Positions 31,725 to 43,930 are shown, counted from the stretch's first letter. The stretch: DNA of 64,000 bases from Forficula auricularia (GCA_024734495.1 JALMQS010000030.1:12068378-12132377), one strand, 5' to 3'. Numbers and translations: made by a program. The notes: generated by a model not told the origin, from the sequence alone.

Positions 31725-32452
31725 TTTATACTTTACCATACAGGCAGGGTATGGTCAAGTATTGTAATCGTGCATGAAAAAAGTGGTTTTTTTCCTTCTT
31801 TTTTCAAAATATCTCAAAAACGGCTGAAACTATTTCGATTAAAAAAATTGAGCGAAACCATGGCATTTTGCTCTACAAAAAAGCTCTAATAAGTGAACAT
31901 AGAAAAAATTATATTTTTCGAGATAATAATTGTTTTGTCAAAATGTCTGTTAGTTAGTCTGTGCGTTACCAAATTTTGTGGACGAGCTAGCTCAAAAACT
32001 AGTGTGAATATCGAAACTAAATTTCACACGTAGTTTTGGTCCATTAAGATTAAGAGCTGATTAGATTTTGGTGCATATCGACCCAAAATTAAGGGGGGTG
32101 GAGGGGAGGTTAAAAATTAAAAATCTAGGCCGTTTGAGCAAACTCAACCAAATTTTGTATACATAATCAGTGGACCCCCAGAAGTCTAAAAATGTAAAAA
32201 CTAACCGCCCAAAATAGGGGGGGGGGGAGGGTCAAAAAATGAAAATCTTGGCCATTTACCAAACTCAACCAAATTTTGTATACATAATCAGTGTACCCCC
32301 AGAAGTCTAAAAATGCAAAAACTAACCCCCCTCCCCTACATGATTATAAATAATTTTATTAAATATTAATTGTAAGTGAGGGGCCAGGTTGTATGGTAAA
32401 GTCAAGTGGATGGCCACATCAGAACACGTCAGCTTATTGTTAACAAAATAGT
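31725..32452 (+). mobile_element. F1 element, copy B
   Basis: It starts ACTTTACCATACAGGCAGGG, ends ACATCAGAACACGTCAGC, and has two 120-bp units (about 32140-32330). An AAAACGGCTGAAACTATTTC block and GAGCTAGCTCAAAAACTAG are common to all copies. Confidence 0.75.
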
Positions 32453-32566
32453 TTAAGCCGTTCAATAAATTTGTCAAATTATCGGTTAGTGTGTGTGTTT
32501 GTTACCAATGAAGTCAGCAAAAGGAAATTTTATATTTATATCGACACTATATAAACCAGGGGTGTC

Positions 32567-32740
32567 CAACCCACGACTCAGTATAAAATTATAAAATTCC
32601 TTATAAGATTGAAATTTTATGTAGTTTATTGGAAAACATATCTGATACAATTTGACACCAAATATTTTTCTGAGTAACTTTTATTTTATTTTAATTTAGT
32701 TAGAAAAAAACCGATCAGATTTTCCAGTGGAGAAGTTTCA
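32567..32740 (+). mobile_element. hAT MITE fragment (left end)
   Basis: CAGGGGTGTCCAACCC is followed by sequence similar to 43347-43520 (GGAAAACATATCTGATACAA). The right end is not found. Confidence 0.6.
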
Positions 32741-32744
32741 ATTA

Positions 32745-33235
32745 CAGACTAAAAGTAATTAAAAAAAAAAGATATTTTTTTTTTTGCAAATGAACAAACA
32801 AATATTTGTCCGGTGGACTATTTTTAGGATATTTGAATCGAACTAAACAAATTGTATGCAAGTCAATAACATTTAAGTATGAAACGGAAAGTATTAAAAA
32901 TAAAAAATAAACCTAATGATAAAAACATTTCTTAATGTGAATAGGATATCAATTTTTCTTTGAAGCGGTTCAATTGAAACAAGAAATATACGGAATGCAT
33001 TCTGTTTTTGTTGTTGTGTTATAAACTCTGGATAAACTTTTAGATTTTAACTTGTTTAAATTTTAAAACACAATCAATATAATAGTTTTAGGATTCTATA
33101 TCTCTATGTTCACCGACTTCAAGTTCAAACGGCTTAATCTGATTGATTTGAAATGACGCATGAGGATTCGGATCAGATCCCTGCCCGGAAAATGTAAGGA
33201 TATTTATAAATCAAAGAGTTTTAGCAAAAAAAGCT
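32745..33235. other. AT-rich stretch without recognisable gene
   Basis: Nothing identifiable apart from the start of the composite repeat near 33225. Confidence 0.3.
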
Positions 33236-33239
33236 TTAG

Positions 33240-34100
33240 CGTTATTCGCCCGATGGTTCGCCTACATATCATAATCCGTTGTCTTTAAGCAAGTGGCTCC
33301 TATTTTAAGAAAAAGTTACTCCACTAGAAATGAATACCAAAATTAGGTGCGAAGTTTTCTAATTTTATTTATGTCATGTTTACGCTATGTTTTGAGGAAT
33401 AAATCGTAAATCGTCATATTTTCTCAATAATGCATTCAACACTGAAATGAAAGTATTTAATAGAAGATCAAATTTTCATTTGAAGTATCAATAAAATGAA
33501 TTTATTATTTTGAGAGAAAGAGGTAAAATATACAAAATGAATATTTCTGAAGTTCAATCAGTTCAAATTGTGCTACCTAATGTAGTCAATGGCTAAGCTC
33601 AACTTTGACAAATGCCAAATACCTTGCCACTTATCAGTTAAGCAATAATTACAACAACGCGCGGTTACTTGTAAGACAAACTGACGTGGCCATCCTGGTT
33701 TAATTTACCAGTACAACTGGGCCTCCTCTTATGAGTCATAACAAGTTATTAAAAAGTTTGCCAAGCAACAACAATATTCTTTGCCGGCTGGTAATATGAA
33801 TGAAGTTTTGAATCTGTACTAAGCATGATATATGTATTCATTTCTCGAAAATCAAAATTTTACTAAAATTTTGAGCAAATTATTTTGAAAAGGTTCGAGT
33901 TTTTTGTATGGTCGAAAATAAAAAAAATATATATATTTCTTTATCATAGATTGTTTTTGGTATCCCTGTAAAAAATTCTTTAAATTAAAATTAGAATTAA
34001 TTTTTTTTAATTTATTTCAACCCCCTGACACCGCCCAAAGAGAGCTTCAAAAAGTGGACGCATTATCGTACATATTGACGTTTAAAAAGGGCTTAATTTA
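33240..34100 (+). repeat. Composite repeat with Tc1 relic, shared with 38205-38830
   Basis: The order GCTTTAGCGTTATTCG, Tc1-type relic (NISEVQSVQIVLPN at about 33539), then ATTTTGAGCAAATTATTTTG and GTATGGTCGAAAATAAA matches 38205-38830. At 33672 the Tc1 relic joins an inverted F1 3' end (ACTGACGTGGCCATCC), the same junction as 39747-39760. Confidence 0.6.
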
Positions 34101-34289
34101 AAATAATAGAAAATTTCTCATTCGCTCTCTTAATAAACAACTATTAAGAACCAATTGATATCTTATAACTTTATAACTATAACATAATATAACATTGAGA
34201 AATTACAACATCTAGTTACATTATAACTTTTCAAAAATTTCGTGTAAGATATCAAATTGGCTCTTAATTCTAGGAGAGAGACGAGAAAT

Positions 34290-34690
34290 TTTTCAATATT
34301 GGTTAAGCTAACGCTCGAAAGTCAACAAAATTTTCTAGAGAAATCGAAGGATAAAATCAGGTTTTCTAGGATGAGGAAAGCTTTTCATTTGACGAAGGAA
34401 AAACTTAGATTTTTTGCAAAAAATTGCAGTTGTATTTTTGACTTGCAACTTCATTGCAGACACGGAGTTACCATTATCCAATGAAATTTTGAAACATTGT
34501 TGAGGATTGCAGGAAAAATTTAATCTAGTAAATAAAACGGATAGGGGCTTCTTTCGTTCACGACTAAGCTTCATGCGGGTTCAAAAATTTGAGAAAAGAA
34601 CATAGAAAAAAGCAAGATAGTTTTTGGGATCATCTCAAAAGTGATCCTGGAGGAAGCTCGTTTTTGAATCCCCATTAAAAACCGAAACTG
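34290..34690 (+). repeat. Diverged copy of the 12.57-12.87 kb repeat
   Basis: CAACAAAATTTTCTAGAGAA, TTTTGCAAAAAATTGCAGT and AAAAGTGATCCTGG occur in the same order as 12583-12845. Confidence 0.55.
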
Positions 34691-34756
34691 CTCAAACCAA
34701 TTTCTGCTTCGCTTTTTTAATCAACTGGTCATGAAAATGGTTCCTCCTTTAATTTA

Positions 34757-35598
34757 ATAGTACCTAGGTGGCAAATTGTTGAGCGACGCTTTCCAAGAAA
34801 CTTCTTCCTTCAGTTAAAAGCTTTATTTTAATATTATTTTGACGAAATTTGATAAAAAGGTCGATTTTTATTTGAGAGCCGTTTTCAAATTAAAAAAGAA
34901 ATACAAAGATATATAGTATTTGCCCACTGTACACCCCCAACCCCGCTTGACTCCACCTCCAGAAACATCGCCCTACCCCTGGATCCCCTACCACTACACC
35001 CCACCTCCCGCACCTGTTTTGATTCAACCATATGATTCATTTTTATTCATCCAATTGTTAATTAATAAAACCTATCAAAATGTGTTGTTTGTTCAGAAAA
35101 TTGAGACCTGCTTATGCGAAATATATTTTTAAATAAATTCTTGATTATTTTTTATTCTATTAAATAAATAAAGTTCTTTATAAAACAATTATAAAACGTT
35201 TATTAATATTTTTAATGTTTATGGAGAACAAAATATGTTAAAATCCACAATCACAATACTTCTTCAAGGCCTTTTTAGAACAAATGAAATAAAGGCAACC
35301 CATTGTACTGCCTGGGTACAAAAGGAAAAGGAAACCTTTTTTAAAACCCTAAGAATGGGATTCGTCTACCTGAGAATAATTAATTTGATTGAAGAAAAAA
35401 CCCATCAAAAACAATTTTGTCGAAGATGAGACCGTGACAGATCGAATTGTCACCCCAAAAACCCCTAACCCGTGAATTTCATCAAAATCGGTAGAGTCGT
35501 TTTCAAAATAGAACCAAGATACAAATATATAAACAAACAAATATATATACAAAACAAATAAATATACAATTTTTGCTCGTTTAATAAGAGTAGATAGA
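34757..35598 (-). mobile_element. H2 Helitron-like element, copy 2
   Basis: Minus sense starts CTATCTACTCTTATTAAACG and ends near GCCACCTAGGTACT with a decayed hairpin. It carries the CACGGGTTAGGGGTTTTTGG and CCAGGCAGTACAATGGGTTG blocks of copy 1. The interior also has a G-rich cassette (C-rich on + strand, 34925-35025). Confidence 0.65.
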
Positions 35599-35599
35599 A

Positions 35600-36880
35600 T
35601 GGATATTTATAAAATATGAATTGTTTTCGAGTTTCGCTTTTTCCAGCGTTGATCTATTTATTTAATATTTTACCCAGTAGCCTATATTCCCAGTCAAATA
35701 TTTATTTATTTTTCTTGACCATGGCGGTTTACTGCCTATTTATTTATTTTTTATTCATTGACTACTGCAACTTCCTGTCTACTTATTTATTTAAATGTTT
35801 TTTAAATTATTTATTTTTAAACAACAATTTCTTTAAACCCAGTGACATATTCTATTTATTTTGTTTTATTTAATTGATTATTTATTAATTTATTCTTCCC
35901 AGTGTATTTATTTATTTATTTTTATTGTTTGGACGACGTGCAGTATTCCCTTTTTTATTGTTATTATTATTATTTTATTCTTGGTGGCAGCATACTAAGG
36001 ATTCACGCCGTTCTGCTGTGGCCACACCCTGAGCCACTCAACCGGATCCTGAGTGGGAGGATCGGAGGGCTATAAGGGGAGATGTGGAGGCCCTATAAAA
36101 AAAAAATAAGCAAAAAACTGGAAAAAGTCCGAAAATTTCGGGGTTTTTCGACCGCTAAAATTTGCCCCCCCCCCCCCCCCCCCCCCCGACTTTCGAGGTC
36201 GAAAACTTAGATTTGGAATACCCACACCATACCAAACGACCCTAAAAAATCTTTTCCCGCAATTAATATAAGCTGAAACCCCCTATTTACTGCCTCATAT
36301 GTGGAAAGATAAATTTTTTTGAGATCTAAATTTTTCAATCTGTATTAATTTATTAAAAATAAAATTAATCTCATAGCATAAATAGTTATTGAGATATTGA
36401 GTCGATTTTTCTAGGGGGTACTGCCCCCTTGCTCCCACCCTTAACTACGCGCATGGTCTTCCATTACTTTCAGTTGATTATTATGTGAATTGTCAAACTT
36501 GTATTATTTCATTAGTAGTGAAATAAGATATCACCGCTTCATATTACTTTTATATTTAATAATGATATTAGACAAAAAAAACATGTGTTCAAATATTGAA
36601 CTTAATTTCTTGTGTAGGGCGTGGGATATCTGATCAATCTGTGCAGCTGTATAATAACACCTGCGCTAATTTCAACTTGGCTAAGTCATTAAGCTCTGCC
36701 TAAAGTACAAAAAAACAGAGCGAGAGAGTTGGATATAAATTCGAGGTTTTATGATCCTTAAAAAAAAAAAAAAAAGGAAAAAAAGTTTTTCAGGGAAAAC
36801 TTTCCGAATTACGCTGTTTTTATAATTTAATATCAGAAATTGAAAAAATGATTTTTATTCTATTATTTCTTATTCATTAT
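35600..36880. other. Low-complexity TTTA-rich stretch and unassigned DNA
   Basis: 35640-35960 is dominated by TTTATTTATTTATT. 35985-36090 is a GC-balanced, retroelement-3'-UTR-like patch (GTGGCCACACCCTGAGCC). 36164-36187 is a C-run of about 24. No coding frame is credible. Confidence 0.4.
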
Positions 36881-36883
36881 TTA

Positions 36884-38120
36884 TACTGTGTGAGTATTTT
36901 TTATCTTGAGACAGTCTTATAACTCAAAAACAGTGCATTATATGAAAAAGTTTCAAATAAAAGTTTATTTATATCAGGGGAGGGAGACTAAACTACGCTA
37001 TTGTTTGTCGATCTAGAACAAGCTTTCAAGGGTATTTTAAGGTCAAGTTCTGTTTTTTAAATGGAAACCTATATATTTCTTTTCATATTCATAATCTACA
37101 AAAAAACTGAGCAACTTTCATAAGAACTATTTTTTTATCCGACATCAAATAAACAAAATATTAAATCAATTATTAGATCTCAAAAAAATCCTAATAATTA
37201 TTTTTAACAATTATTTAACTTAATTATCAACTAATAATGATTAAATAATTAATTATTAAATAAATAATTACTAAATCGAAAAGCCACAACAATGAAATTA
37301 AGTGTTTATAATGATTTTAATACTTCATTATACACAGATTTAACAGATTATTATTTTCTACTTATTGAACTACTTAAACTTTTTGAGTTTAAAAAAGTTT
37401 ATTTCTCGTGTCAATCCACTAGATAGTTATATTGTATTACCATAATAAAAAATGGAGGATTTTTCTTGAAGACGGAATTGAAATGGTCTTAATTTATGGT
37501 AAATGTTGAATAAGTGTGCCATAGGCTCCCAGTGAATGGAGGCCGAGCTGTTTTCTCTGACAGGGATATACCCTCATAAGCTTCATTTTATCGTGTTGTA
37601 AAAAAACAGGAAATGTATTGGCTACGAAGAAACTGAAACAGGCCAAAATAATGAAATTGAAACTGGAATTCATCCAGAAGACTTGCAATACACTCTGGAT
37701 TGTCTCAGAACAGTGTGAAAATGATTAATTTATTAATTATTATTAAATTATTTATTTAATAATTAATTATTTGATCATTATTATTTGATAATTAAATTGA
37801 ATAATCATGTTAAAAATAATTATTAGGATTTTTTTGAGATCTAATTAATTGATTTAATATTTTGTTTATTTGATGTCGGATAAAAAATAGTTCTTATGAA
37901 AGTTTGTTTTCGTAGTTTATGAATATGAAAAGAAATATATAGATTTCCATTTAAAAAACAGAACTTGACCTTAAAATACTCCTTGAAAGCTTGTTCAACA
38001 ATAATGCGTAGTTTAGTTTCCCCTTGATATAGATAAACTTTTATTTGAAACTTTTTTCATATAATACATTGTTTTTGAGTTATAAGACTGTCTCAAGATA
38101 AAAAACTCACCCGGTATAGA
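36884..38120. mobile_element. DNA element with ~380-bp inverted repeats
   Basis: 36884-37268 and 37733-38120 are imperfect reverse complements over nearly 400 bp, starting TATACTGTGTGAG and ending CTCACCCGGTATA. Tips beginning TATAC suggest a Tc1/mariner TA site. The ~460-bp centre has no recognisable transposase. It is probably a fold-back derivative. Confidence 0.75.
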
Positions 38121-38204
38121 ACAAATATCTATTTTTGGAATTTTTTAAAGTGCTGAATAAAGTACTAAATTTCAAGATTTCCGGAAAAATAATAAACATT
38201 GTGG

Positions 38205-38570
38205 TCTATTTTCAAAAGCTTTAGCGTTATTCGTCCATTTTGCCTAATATCTTAACCATTGTCTTAAGCAAGTTGCCCTATTTTAAGAAAGTTATCCACT
38301 GAAATAACTAAATTAGGGTAAGTTTTCAATCTTATTCATTCATTTTAAGTGGGTTTTACGTGATAAATCAAATTATCATACTTTCTCAATATCACTTTAC
38401 ATTTAAATAAAGTTTTAATAAAAGATCAAATTCCATTTGAAATATCAATAAAATGAATCATTTTGATAGCTGGATAAAATATATACAAAATGGATATTTC
38501 TGAAGTTCAACCAGTTCAAATAGTGTGCCTAATTAATCAAGGGCTAAGTCAACGATAAGTGGCAATATTC
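38205..38570 (+). repeat. Composite repeat with Tc1 relic, copy 2
   Basis: Matches 33235-33670. The relic here reads MDISEVQPVQIVCLINQG then LSQR, a clean Tc1-type N-terminal start. Confidence 0.65.
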
Positions 38571-39370
38571 ATTTCTCACAAATCAAAAATTGTATTAAAA
38601 TTTTGAGCAAATTATTTGAAAAAGGTTCGAATTTTTTGTATGGTCAAAAATAAAAAATAAATATATTTCTTTATCATAGATTGTTTTTGGTATCCCTGTA
38701 AAAATTGATTTAAAATAAAATTAGAATTAATTTTTTTAAATTTATTTCAATTATAAATGACAGTAAAGAGAGCTCGCAAAAAGTGGACGCATTATCGTAC
38801 ATATTGGATTGTTTACAGATGGCTTCAACTTAAAATAATGAAAAATTTTCATTCTCTTCCAATAAACAACTATTAAGAACGATCTTATAATTTTATAACT
38901 ATAACAAATAATATAACATAATTAATATAACTATAACATAATATAACATAATTAATATAACTATAACATAATATAACATAATTAATATAACCATAACATA
39001 ATTATAACATTTATACTAATGATGTAATCCTTCAAAATTCTTTAAGATACCTGAAACTGGTTCTCAATCAAATATATGTGAGAGAAATCTTTCATTATTT
39101 TAAGTTAAGCCTTTTATAAACGTAAGAGAATCACTAAAAATGATCTTACTTTTTGGAGCTCTCTTCGCTGTCATTTTAAATTTGAAATAAATTAAAAAAA
39201 ATTAAATCTAATTTTATTTAAAGAATTTTTACAGAGATATCAATCAATCTATGATAATGAAAAATAGATTTTTTTTTATTTTCGACCATACAAAAAATTC
39301 GAACCTTTTCAAAATAATTTGCTCAAAATTTTAATACAATTTTTGATTTGCGAGAAATGAATACATATAG
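38568..39370. repeat. Inverted repeat with ~230-bp arms
   Basis: 38568-38800 and 39150-39370 are reverse complements (CAAATTATTTGAAAAAGGTT and its inverse). The centre holds a tandem repeat. Confidence 0.7.
38890..39010 (+). repeat. 29-bp tandem repeat, ~4 copies
   Basis: ATAACATAATTAATATAACT with a short linker repeats with small changes. It lies between the arms of the 38568-39370 inverted repeat. Confidence 0.85.
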
Positions 39371-39459
39371 CAAATACAATTTCGGGTTTGTAACTTATTT
39401 ATATTACCAGCTACAATCATATTATTGTAGACTATTTAATTAAATATTAAATAGGTATA

Positions 39460-39775
39460 AAAGAGGGCCCAGGTGTATGGTAAAGTCTCTTTTTTGGAGT
39501 CTCTCTTTATGGTGTATCTTTCCCCTCCTGCTTGGCTCTCTCAACTTCCTTTCGCTGGAGCTTTCTTTCTTTTTCGCACACACTTGTTTTTATTTTTCTC
39601 CTCTTTGTTTTATGTTAATTATTATTTTTTTACTGCTCATATGAGGCAAACTGCCTCAGAGCATTGTGTAAGTTAAATTGTAAGAATTATGAATGAATAA
39701 ATAAATAAATAAAATAAATAAATAAAGTTATATAGATGGCCACATCAGTTTATTTTACAAGTAACCGCATACATT
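39460..39775 (+). mobile_element. F1 3' end split by a LINE-like 3' tail
   Basis: CCAGGTGTATGGTAAAGTCT is separated from GATGGCCACATCAG by about 260 bp ending in ATGAATGAATAAATAAATAA. The inserted piece looks like a retroelement 3' UTR with an (AAATA)n tail. The open frame across it is not a recognisable protein. Confidence 0.5.
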
Positions 39776-39990
39776 ATTGAAAGTATTGCTTATTGAAAGT
39801 TCAGGTACTTGGCACTTGTCGTTGACTTAGCCCTTGATTAATTAGGCACACAATTTGAACTTGTTTGAACTACATAAATATCTATTTTGTATATTTTATC
39901 TTTCTATCAAAATGATTCATTTGATTAATAACTCACATGAAATTTGATCTTTTATTAAAACTTTATTTAAATGTAAGGTGATATTGAGAA
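39760..39990 (-). pseudogene. Tc1-like relic, inverted copy
   Basis: Minus sense contains the VCLINQGLSQRQVPST-type reading of the Tc1 N-terminus, with frame breaks. It adjoins the F1 3' end as at 33672. Confidence 0.5.
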
Positions 39991-40009
39991 AGTATGATAA
40001 TTTGTAATT

Positions 40010-40560
40010 GATATCCAGAACAGTTTATTTTAAAATTAGTGTACTTATCAAGTGTCGTGTATAAAATTTAATCCGTTTAAAATAATGGAAGATAGTGTAA
40101 ATTAGGTGTGTCGCAAAATAAATATTTTAATCGTTCATATCCTGTATACGGTAAGTGGTAGAACTTTAGGATTTGAAACCTGAGCTATCTATTAATAGAA
40201 GCTAGAAGAAGTACTAAAATCGAAGTACATGATTACTTGAAGATTTTTGGTATTTTTCAATTTTTGAATCGAAGAAAATTGGTACGACAAATAAGAGAGA
40301 ACACAGTTGTTTAATATACATATATAACAATCGTACATATATTTATCTATATAATTTTATTTTATTTTGTATCAGAAAAATAAATCCAACAGGTGTGGCA
40401 ACCACACGACTTCTCATATTCTCACTTATTTGAAATCATCGCGACACTCCTAATTCACACCCCTTCCTTTATTTCAATCGGATTAACATGTATACACGAC
40501 TAATAACTCATGACACTTGATAAGTACACCAATGTTAAACAAAATCGTTAGATCCGTTTT
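40010..40560. repeat. Element with ~120-bp inverted ends (CGACACTCCTAATT family)
   Basis: 40015-40135 and 40435-40560 are inverted copies of CGACACTCCTAATTCACACC then CTTTATTTCAATCGGATTAA. Further copies lie at 59125, 59570, 59735 (inverted) and 61530. Class unknown. Confidence 0.6.
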
Positions 40561-41095
40561 TGAGAAAAAAAAAATGTCAAATTCCGGTTTTCCGATTTCA
40601 ACTAAAACCTTTCTGTACCTACTCCTTCTAGCCTATATCGAGCTTACGTTTCGAATTTTGTAGCGCTGAGACTTGGTTACGAAACGCAGGGTGGTACGTA
40701 CGCACTGGCCAATGAATTTTTTTTGTCCCTTTTTGGCCTCTGGCAACCACAATATTCGGTTTTATGTCCTAAATGCGGGTTCCAACTATTAAAGGCATCG
40801 ATTCCTTCAACTTAGAAGTTACAAAATGAAATCTCTGAGATAGAAGCTTTCAAAGTGTCAGGACCCAGGCAGGCGATCGCAATACTTCACATTCTATAGA
40901 ATATAGAATATAGAATGTGAAAGTAAAAAATCAAGACATTTTGCAAACCCACAAAGAACCCTCTATTACTCCCTCTTTTTTTCCCACCACACAACGATAT
41001 TATTAAGATTATAAATTTTGTATATGAAATATATAAATTTCACAATCATCTTCGTGTTCACAAAAGGAATCAGACAACATGGGGAAAAAATAATT
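40561..41095. other. Repeat-related DNA without gene
   Basis: 40620-40735 (CTAGCCTATATCGAGCTTA, CGAAACGCAGG) recurs at 59340-59420. A small ATAGAATATAGAATATAGAA repeat lies near 40898. Confidence 0.4.
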
Positions 41096-41097
41096 AG

Positions 41098-42130
41098 TAG
41101 AGATTGTGGTGTTGGTGCAAGGTGAAACATCTTTAATAAAGATAAGAGTAAATAAATATTATATTTAATATTGATTTACTATGAGTTAAGGATTCTAGGT
41201 CATATAATAATAAAAAACTAAGATTACGAGGTAGGTTTCACAAAAAAATAAAACAAAATTGAGTTTTTGAATTCGATATATTTCGGGGGTTTTCTTAGAC
41301 TCCTGATGATGGGCTAACCCCGAAATATATCGAATTCAAAACTCAATTTTGTTTTATTTCTTTTTGTGAAACCTACCTCGTATCTTAGTTTTATTATTAT
41401 ATTAAAATGTTTCTACCTAGAACCAACACCGAACTCCTTAAAAGTTATAGATTCTAGGTCACTTATTTCACATTAAAATTAAAAAATTGAAAAGATATAT
41501 TTTTTTCTTTTTCAATATATATATTTCAGGCTATCAACCCATCTTCAGGAAGTACAGAAAGTAACTGAACTAAGTTACTTTCTATACTTTCCTGAAGATG
41601 AAGGAATTATTATTTAACGGGTTATAGTGGTGTTTCACAAAGAGGAAATAAAATTAAAAAATTAAAAAATCTTTTAAATTATTTTGGAGATTTTTATTTA
41701 TTTCTATACATATTTCGGGCTATGAACCCTTCATCAGGAGGTTTAACAGAAAACATTTCATCAACATCAGTTTTCTGTTAAACCTCCTGATGAAGGGTTC
41801 ATAGCCCGAAATATGTATAGAGATAAATAAAAATTTCCAAAATAATTTAAAAGATTTTTTAATTTTTTAATTTTATTTCCTCTTGTGAAACACCACTATA
41901 ACCTGTTAAATAATAATTCCTTTGTTTAATATGTTTCACTATAAACCAACACCGCTTTCCCTAAACTTTATTCCTGAAGATGGATTGATAGCCCGAAATA
42001 TATATGTGGAAAAGAAAAGAAAATTTATATCTTATAATTTTTTAATTTTAATGTGAAATAAGTGACCTAGAATCTAACTCATAGTAAATCAATATTAAAT
42101 ATAATATCTATTTACTCTTATCTTTATGGG
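41098..42130. mobile_element. Nested set of palindromic elements (matryoshka)
   Basis: The outermost pair (41138-41210 with 42060-42130) encloses a pair at 41455-41550 with 41973-42075, which encloses 41623-41770 with 41771-41905. A separate hairpin element lies at 41233-41450. Each centre carries a CTGANGA...GAAAT module (41303, 41522 minus, 41711 minus, 41787, 41974). Tails of TGTTTCAC then ACCAACACCG type follow at 41410 and 41935 and, inverted, at 41098. The layers imply successive insertions of one family into itself. Confidence 0.8.
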
Positions 42131-42470
42131 GAAAAATGTTTATTTAATTTATTTCTATTGATCTTTGCTTTTGGAAACTTACCCCGCATGTGTGTGTTGA
42201 CAATCACTGGAGGAAGAGAAGTAGGTGTCAATGTCGATTTCAATTTCGTTATTTGATTATGTACACACACATTCGCTGTCCTCTTGTATGATTTATGCTT
42301 CCGGAGAAGCGAACAGTCGGAAGTTTTCCGGGGATGAGCAAATGCGGCGGACCCTGAGGGAGATTTTGAGGCCACCCACACACACACGACACAAATATAT
42401 GTAGTTCAAAGGAGACAATTCTTGGTTGTGATCGGGCTTTTAAGTCTTTCTCGTATATTTGAATAAGACT
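42131..42470 (-). other. Candidate minus-strand exon end (weak)
   Basis: A balanced, apparently low-copy patch. On the minus strand CATGCGG|GTAAGTTT (donor near 42190) follows an open frame of about 65 codons with no recognised domain. It could be a 5' exon of an unknown gene or chance. Confidence 0.2.
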
Positions 42471-42636
42471 TGCTATGGAGAGAGATATTGTATAATAATA
42501 AAAATTGAACTTGGCTCATATGCAAATAACAATTCCAAGAGAGAGAATTCGATGCTTGTCAAATACAAAAGCGAGGAAATCTTGTAACAAAATACAAAAG
42601 AATTTCAATCATTTGGAATTCAATTTTTATTTCTAA

Positions 42637-43329
42637 CTAGCTGTAAGGTCCGCCATCGGCTGCCCTCTTTGCTAGCCTGGGGCTACACACCCTGGAGCCC
42701 CACACCCGAACCCCAACCTCATACCAGCCCCCTGGACCCCCACTCCTACCACTCCGGCAAACTTATCCCTCTATGCCCCTTGGACCCACTCCACCAACCT
42801 AGCACCCCATCCCGCACCCAGTTTTTGCATTTCTAGCTTTCTGGCATTTATAGCTAGAGGTTCACAGATTATGTATACAAAATTTGGTTGAGTTTGCTCC
42901 AAGGCAAGAATTTACATTGATCACACTCCCTCCCTTTTTAGGTGTTTTTTTTAAACCAGTTATCAGAAATCACATACCCTACAACTTTGCTCATTACAAA
43001 ATTTGCCGTATAGTTAATAATTTAGGAGTTATTTGGTAATTTCCATTCGTGCGCCCCTCCCAAACACCCTTTTGGGATCAAAATATTAAAACATTATATA
43101 GCAATAAACGTAAGTTAGAACACATCTGATCCAAATATGAAATTTCATAATAATCCCTTCAGCCGTTTTTACGTGAATCGTGAGCAACTTTTCGCGGAAA
43201 CCACGCAAACAGACAGGAATTTTGTTGAGGTTGTTGTCGTTCATAACTTTGCTTGAAACGTGTGCAACCAAAATTTGGCCTTAATTGGATCTATGTACAG
43301 ACAAAACTTAAATTTTTTATATATATAGA
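42637..43329 (-). mobile_element. Non-autonomous Helitron H1, second copy
   Basis: Minus sense starts A|TCTATATATATAAAA (43329) and ends CCTTACAGCTAG|T (42637). A hairpin-like GCCGATGGCGG lies just inside. GCACACGTTTCAAGCAAAG and GTAAAAACGGCTGAAGGGAT match 7049-7160. It has one 120-bp unit and a short C-rich (G-rich in element sense) block. Confidence 0.8.
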
Positions 43330-43346
43330 TTTAGAATCTTTTAGAC

Positions 43347-43812
43347 CAGAGCTATCCAACCCGCCCCCCGCGTGCCGCATGCGGCTCAGCACTTCAATGA
43401 ATGCGGCCCGACATAAATATTAAACTTCCTTAAAACATTGAGATTTATTACGTACTTACTGGAAAATGTATACATTATATCTGATACAATTTATCCTGTT
43501 ATTTTTTTTCTCTTTAAAATAAGAAATCCGAAATTCTACTGAAAATTTTTCGAAAAATGAGTGCAAATTTTAAAATTTTTAATTTGGACTAAAATTCAAG
43601 ATTTTCGGATAAATAAACACCATTTTGGCCATATTCATTATATATAAATTTTTTACCTGTCAATTTTTCTGACACTTAGAATCTTCAAAACTTCAACATC
43701 CACTCTTTCTTTTGATCTATTATCATCCTTCTCTTCGAAAATGAAGGAATCTTTTGAGATTTATTATTTCTTCAAATGTGGCCCGTGTAAGCTAAAACGT
43801 TAGACACCCCTG
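43347..43812 (+). mobile_element. hAT MITE with perfect 8-bp target duplication
   Basis: It starts CAGAGCTATCCAACCCG and ends GTTAGACACCCCTG. TTTTAGAC flanks both sides (43339-43346 and 43813-43820). The 8-bp duplication and CA...TG tips identify hAT. GCGGCTCAGCACTTCAATG is near the left end. Length 466 bp, no coding sequence. It inserted 9 bp from the Helitron 5' end. Confidence 0.85.
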
Positions 43813-43930
43813 TTTTAGACTTTAGAGAGTACGAGAGGTAAAATTTTTCGAAATTTCTCTCGTAAAAATTAAATAAAAATCTAACTTTAGTGCATAAATA
43901 TTATAATTGTTATTGATATATAGGTAACTA

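Noticed and set aside
37494..37688. Short hydrophobic protein in the centre of the long-TIR element
   Set aside because: Only 64 codons, no recognised motif, not supported by any second copy in the window.
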